From Pseudomonadota bacterium (GTDB taxonomy: Bacteria; Pseudomonadota; Alphaproteobacteria; Rhizobiales; Devosiaceae): DNA of 8,356 bases. The stretch spans positions 1 to 8,356 of the forward strand of contig JAEZBF010000299.1 of NCBI GenBank assembly GCA_023427545.1, written 5' to 3'. Position 1 is the first letter of the stretch. Each line of letters begins with the position of its first letter. The notes under the pieces are model-generated. The model did not search any database and was not told the DNA's origin. It was given only the letters and a program-made list of their open reading frames with translations. Shown here in pieces: positions 6,042-8,356 of the stretch. Both the position numbers and the translations under genes were made by a program.

Positions 6042-6895
6042 GGCGCGAGGCCGACCGGCACGGGCGGCTTTTCGAACATGACGGTGATGGCGACGCGCTG
6101 GTTGGCGCTGAGGTAGGGGTCGTTGGGAAAGAAGGGGTCGGCGTCGCCGCGGCCGACCACCGCCTGGATGCGGTCGTCGGAGAGGCCGAACTCCTCGAGG
6201 ATCTGGCGCGCGACGTTGGCCCTGTCGAAGCTCAGCTCCCAGGCGCCGTAGCGCGGGTTATCGTAGGTCGCGCCGGCGGCCGTGTGGCCGGAGATGCGGA
6301 TCTGGTTGGGGAGCTTCTCTAGGGCAGGCGCCATGGCGGCGATGGCCCTGCGGGTGATCTCGTAGGGGTACTTGCCGCCCTCGGGGAACATCGCGCGGCC
6401 GTCCTGATCCGAGATAACGATGTTAAGGCCCTCCTCGGTCTCCTCGAGGATCAGGTTCTTGCTGATGGCGGTGATGTCGGGAAGGTCCTGCCAGGCCTGC
6501 TTGAGGCTCGCGGCGGCAAGCGCGAACTGCTGGGCGCGCTCGATGGCGGTGCGCTCCTTGGCGTAGGTATTGGCTTCCTGGCCCTGCCGCTCGTGTTCGG
6601 GCTGGGACACGTTGGCGAACTCCGTGGTCGCGATCATCGGGTCCGGCGCCATCTGCTTGAGGAAATCGCGCTGCGGATTGCCGTGCCGCTCGATCATGCC
6701 CGTCATGTCGGAATAGGGCTGGATGCCAAAGGCGTTCTGGACCGAGCCGGCAGCCATGTTGAGTTTTTCTTCGTCCTGGACGGAAAAGCTCAGCAGCATG
6801 ACGAAGAACGCCATAAGCAGGCTCATCAGGTCGGCGAACGAGATGACCCAGCTGCCGCCGTGGCCGCCTCCGCCGCCATGCCCCTTCCTGGCCAT
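6038..6895 (-). CDS. motB: Flagellar motor stator protein MotB
   Basis: MotB anchors the stator to peptidoglycan and carries the ion-binding residue of the motor channel. The protein has 285 residues. The N-terminus is very short and Gly/His-rich (KGHGGGGGHGGSW). A single membrane helix follows at about 16-38, with SFADLMSLLMAFF placing the critical aspartate at D22 (equivalent to E. coli D32). Residues 40-150 form the periplasmic plug and linker region. Residues 155-275 form the OmpA-like peptidoglycan-binding domain, with IRISGHTAAG, WELSFDRANVAR and ANQRVAITV. All key motifs are present, so it should be functional. The ATG follows the motA stop by three bases (TGA-GCC-ATG), with GAGG inside the motA end as a modest ribosome binding site, implying coupled translation. 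The 3' end is convergent with the antitoxin gene and there is no spacer or visible terminator between them. Confidence 0.95.
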   Translation of the reverse strand: MARKGHGGGGGHGGSWVISFADLMSLLMAFFVMLLSFSVQDEEKLNMAAGSVQNAFGIQPYSDMTGMIERHGNPQRDFLKQMAPDPMIATTEFANVSQPEHERQGQEANTYAKERTAIERAQQFALAAASLKQAWQDLPDITAISKNLILEETEEGLNIVISDQDGRAMFPEGGKYPYEITRRAIAAMAPALEKLPNQIRISGHTAAGATYDNPRYGAWELSFDRANVARQILEEFGLSDDRIQAVVGRGDADPFFPNDPYLSANQRVAITVMFEKPPVPVGLAP

Positions 6896-6898
6896 GGC

Positions 6899-7669
6899 TC
6901 AGGCGGCCTCGAGCATCTTGTCGCGATGGTGGAGCGGCAGATAGCTCGCGAGCTCGTCCCGGATGGTCGCGGGATTGCGGGCCTCGCGGATCATCACCAG
7001 CGCCTCGATCATCATCGAGCGGTTGGTGCCTTCCTCGGCGGCGCGGTGGGCGAGCTTGTCCGAAATCGGCAGCGCCAGGACGTTGGAAATGGCGGCGCCG
7101 TAGAACGTCGCGAGCAGCGCTACGGCCATGCCGGGGCCGATTTTCTTGGGGTCGTCCATGTGGCCGAACATCGAGACCAGGCCAATCAAGGTGCCGACCA
7201 TGCCCATGCCGGGGGCAGCGTCGCCGAGCGCCTTGAAAATCTTGTGGCTTTCCTCGATGCGCTCGTAGTCGAGGTCGCGTTCGCGCTCGAGCGAAGCGCG
7301 GATCGCCTCGGCCGAGAAGCCGTCGGCGATCATGCGGACGCCACGCTGCAGGAAGGGGTCCCGGACCTCGACCTGCTCGAGCGCGATCGGGCCCTGCCGG
7401 CGCATGGTCTCGGCGATCTCGGTGATCTGGTCGATCACCTTGGTGGCCGAGACGTGCTTGTAGAGCACGGCGCTCTTCATTCCGAGCACGAGGGCCGAGA
7501 CGAAGCTGCCCAGCGTGTAGCGGACGAGGATAGCCATCGTCGCGCCGCCGACGACCACGATCAGCGGCAGCATATTGATGAAGGAAGCCGGGCTCGAGCC
7601 TTCGAGCAGAATCGCTGCGATCAGCACGCCGAAACCGCCGACGATGCCCAGGATAGTCGCTATGTCCAA
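6899..7669 (-). CDS. motA: Flagellar motor stator protein MotA (PomA-like)
   Basis: MotA surrounds MotB and converts ion flow through the stator into torque on the rotor. At 256 residues it is closer to Vibrio PomA (about 253) than to E. coli MotA (295). Membrane segments lie at about 3-22 and 32-50 (LPLIVVVGGATMAILV), and after the cytoplasmic loop at about 150-172 (APGMGMVGTLIGLVSMFG) and 180-203 (GMAVALLATFYGAAISNVLALPI). The loop residues known to contact the rotor, R90 and E98 in E. coli, are here R90 and E98 (MRRQGPIALEQ). The start is unusual: the family-typical N-terminus DIATILGIVGG is preceded by TTG at 7669, and no ATG or GTG occurs upstream in frame near enough to serve. GGGGG lies nine bases before it, a poor ribosome binding site. 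Whether protons or sodium drive this pair cannot be read reliably from sequence. Confidence 0.94.
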   Translation of the reverse strand: MDIATILGIVGGFGVLIAAILLEGSSPASFINMLPLIVVVGGATMAILVRYTLGSFVSALVLGMKSAVLYKHVSATKVIDQITEIAETMRRQGPIALEQVEVRDPFLQRGVRMIADGFSAEAIRASLERERDLDYERIEESHKIFKALGDAAPGMGMVGTLIGLVSMFGHMDDPKKIGPGMAVALLATFYGAAISNVLALPISDKLAHRAAEEGTNRSMMIEALVMIREARNPATIRDELASYLPLHHRDKMLEAA

Positions 7670-7738
7670 GAGAAGATGCCCCCGCGACCGCGTGTTCGGT
7701 GCAGGCGCATCTTTGCGGACAAATGGATAACCTGACTT

Positions 7739-7764
7739 TAACAGGGTCAGTTAACGCCCTGTTA
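7739..7764. promoter_or_regulatory. Inverted repeat TAACAGGG-N10-CCCTGTTA with a central GTTAAC
   Basis: Perfect 8-bp arms at 7739-7746 and 7757-7764 flank a 10-base spacer that itself contains the palindrome GTTAAC (7750-7755). With one bulged base the symmetry extends outward to GACT...AGTC. The centre lies about 80 bases upstream of motA and about 92 bases upstream of the outer-membrane gene. It looks like a dimer or tetramer operator or activator site; the binding protein is unknown. As RNA it would also form a hairpin, but no U-tract follows. Confidence 0.55.
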
Positions 7765-7798
7765 GTCCGTTCTATTCTGCGGCAGGTTCAAATGTTCA

Positions 7799-7806
7799 TT
7801 AACCAT
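7799..7806 (+). promoter_or_regulatory. TTAACCAT, CtrA half-site-like motif
   Basis: The octamer matches the TTAACCAT form of the CtrA half-site described in alphaproteobacteria, where CtrA often controls motility genes. A full TTAA-N7-TTAA site is not present here, since the two TTAA elements at 7738 and 7751 are nine bases apart. An eight-base match can occur by chance, so this is only a candidate. Confidence 0.35.
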
Positions 7807-7843
7807 GACGTGCCAGGCTCCAGGCAGAGTTGGAGTAGCAGTC

Positions 7844-8356
7844 ATGCGTACCTTGGCACTACCTCGCTCCCTGGTCTGGGGGCCGGTTCTCTGCGTTCTC
7901 GCTACGGCACCGTCCATCAGCGGCGAGTATCTCGCGGGGGGAGACGGATCGGGGACCGACAACCCCGACCTGCTGAACGGGACGGCCAACTGCAGCAACT
8001 GTAACGTGGGTCCAGCGCCGCGCGAGTACGATGCGCCGTTGTTCGACATCGACTGGGCGCTGGCGCTGCGCGGTGGTTACGTGCTGAGCAGCACGACGGG
8101 CGGCAGCTTCGCCGGGACTGCGGTGCCCACGGTCGTGCTGACGCAAGAGGGGCTGCGCTCAAGCTTTGCGCTGACCGCAACGGCAACGCTCGAGCAGTCG
8201 CAGCTCTACGGCTTCCGTGTGCCGTCGGCACAGTTGTCCGCAGCTGGCGAGTACGAACTCGATGCGGCAACGAGGTTAACCGGCGCGGCGAACCTAAGTC
8301 TCAGCCAGGACTCACCAAATCCGCCGACCACGTTGTCACAGCCGCAGATCCTCCAC
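7844..8356 (+). CDS. Secreted, probable outer-membrane beta-barrel protein, 5' part only
   Basis: 171 codons are visible without a stop; the 3' end lies beyond the window. Residues 1-27 look like a Sec signal peptide: RTLALPR, a hydrophobic core around 10-22 and a likely cleavage near SISG-EYL. A low-complexity stretch follows with a close cysteine pair (NCSNCN, C50 and C53). From residue 68 the sequence alternates polar and hydrophobic residues in strand-length blocks (IDWALALRGGYVLSS, SSFALTATATLEQ, AAGEYELDAATRLTGAANLSLSQ), as in beta-barrel porins of the kind annotated as outer membrane beta-barrel proteins in Hyphomicrobiales. The exact family is not certain. ATG 7844 has GGAG eight bases upstream. 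An in-frame ATG at 7805 would add 13 residues before the signal peptide but has no ribosome binding site. It is divergent from motA. Confidence 0.75.
   Translation, partial: MRTLALPRSLVWGPVLCVLATAPSISGEYLAGGDGSGTDNPDLLNGTANCSNCNVGPAPREYDAPLFDIDWALALRGGYVLSSTTGGSFAGTAVPTVVLTQEGLRSSFALTATATLEQSQLYGFRVPSAQLSAAGEYELDAATRLTGAANLSLSQDSPNPPTTLSQPQILH

Larger units (their letters stand above)
7670..7843. promoter_or_regulatory. Divergent motA / outer-membrane protein regulatory region
   Basis: This 174-base spacer lies between two genes pointing away from each other and is clearly lower in GC than the coding flanks. It holds an 8+8 inverted repeat at 7739-7764 and a TTAACCAT motif at 7799-7806 (listed separately). 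A possible rightward -10, CTATTC, lies at 7772-7777 without a matching -35 at 17 bases, which would fit an activator-dependent promoter. No clear housekeeping promoter for motA is visible. Confidence 0.5.

Noticed and set aside
6038..7669. The MotA/MotB pair as ZorA/ZorB of a Zorya defence system
   Set aside because: The proteins have the normal sizes and motifs of flagellar stators, including the rotor-contact residues R90 and E98, and no helicase- or nuclease-like partner gene lies next to them.
6593..7735. A 380-codon plus-strand frame across motA and motB
   Set aside because: It covers two well-identified genes on the other strand and spans their junction; no family resemblance.

Overview
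The window looks like chromosomal DNA from a high-GC alphaproteobacterium, probably of the Hyphomicrobiales (Rhizobiales). This rests on gene content (a Ku/LigD pair, a PomA-like MotA with a Gly/His-rich MotB, a rhizobial-type outer-membrane barrel), on the GC-rich coding bias, on dispersed CCCTCACCC...GGGAGAGGGG repeats and on CtrA-like TTAA motifs. A genus cannot be fixed from this sequence alone.

Layout. (1) 1-3763, minus strand: the bacterial non-homologous end-joining pair. ku (2783-3763) is followed by ligD (2605 to beyond base 1), a three-domain phosphoesterase-ligase-polymerase protein that lacks only its last few residues here. The 177-base gap between them holds two tandemly oriented hairpin repeats. 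(2) 3764-5358: a divergent 159-base spacer, then a plus-strand pair encoding a QmcA/stomatin-type SPFH membrane protein and a short NfeD protein, 11 bases apart. (3) 5358-6041: an AT-richer cassette resembling a TumE/DUF6516 toxin with its winged-helix antitoxin. The toxin frame is interrupted by one in-frame TAG exactly where a tyrosine is expected, while the antitoxin frame is intact. A good promoter, TTGACA-N17-CTATCT, overlaps a perfect inverted repeat just before the toxin GTG, so the message may be leaderless and autoregulated. (4) 6038-7669, minus strand: motA and motB, the flagellar stator, 3 bases apart. The motB stop shares a CTAG with the stop of the antitoxin gene. (5) 7670-8356: a divergent regulatory region with an 8+8 inverted repeat and a TTAACCAT motif, then the 5' part of a secreted, probably outer-membrane beta-barrel protein running off the window end.

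How the genes work together. Ku and LigD join DNA double-strand breaks. The SPFH/NfeD pair organises membrane domains or membrane protein quality control. MotA/MotB form the torque-generating ion channel. The toxin-antitoxin cassette is the only part that looks acquired and decaying. I found no RNA genes, CRISPR array, insertion sequence or origin, and no obviously undescribed multi-gene system. The broken toxin with its intact regulator and unusual promoter is the observation most worth checking.
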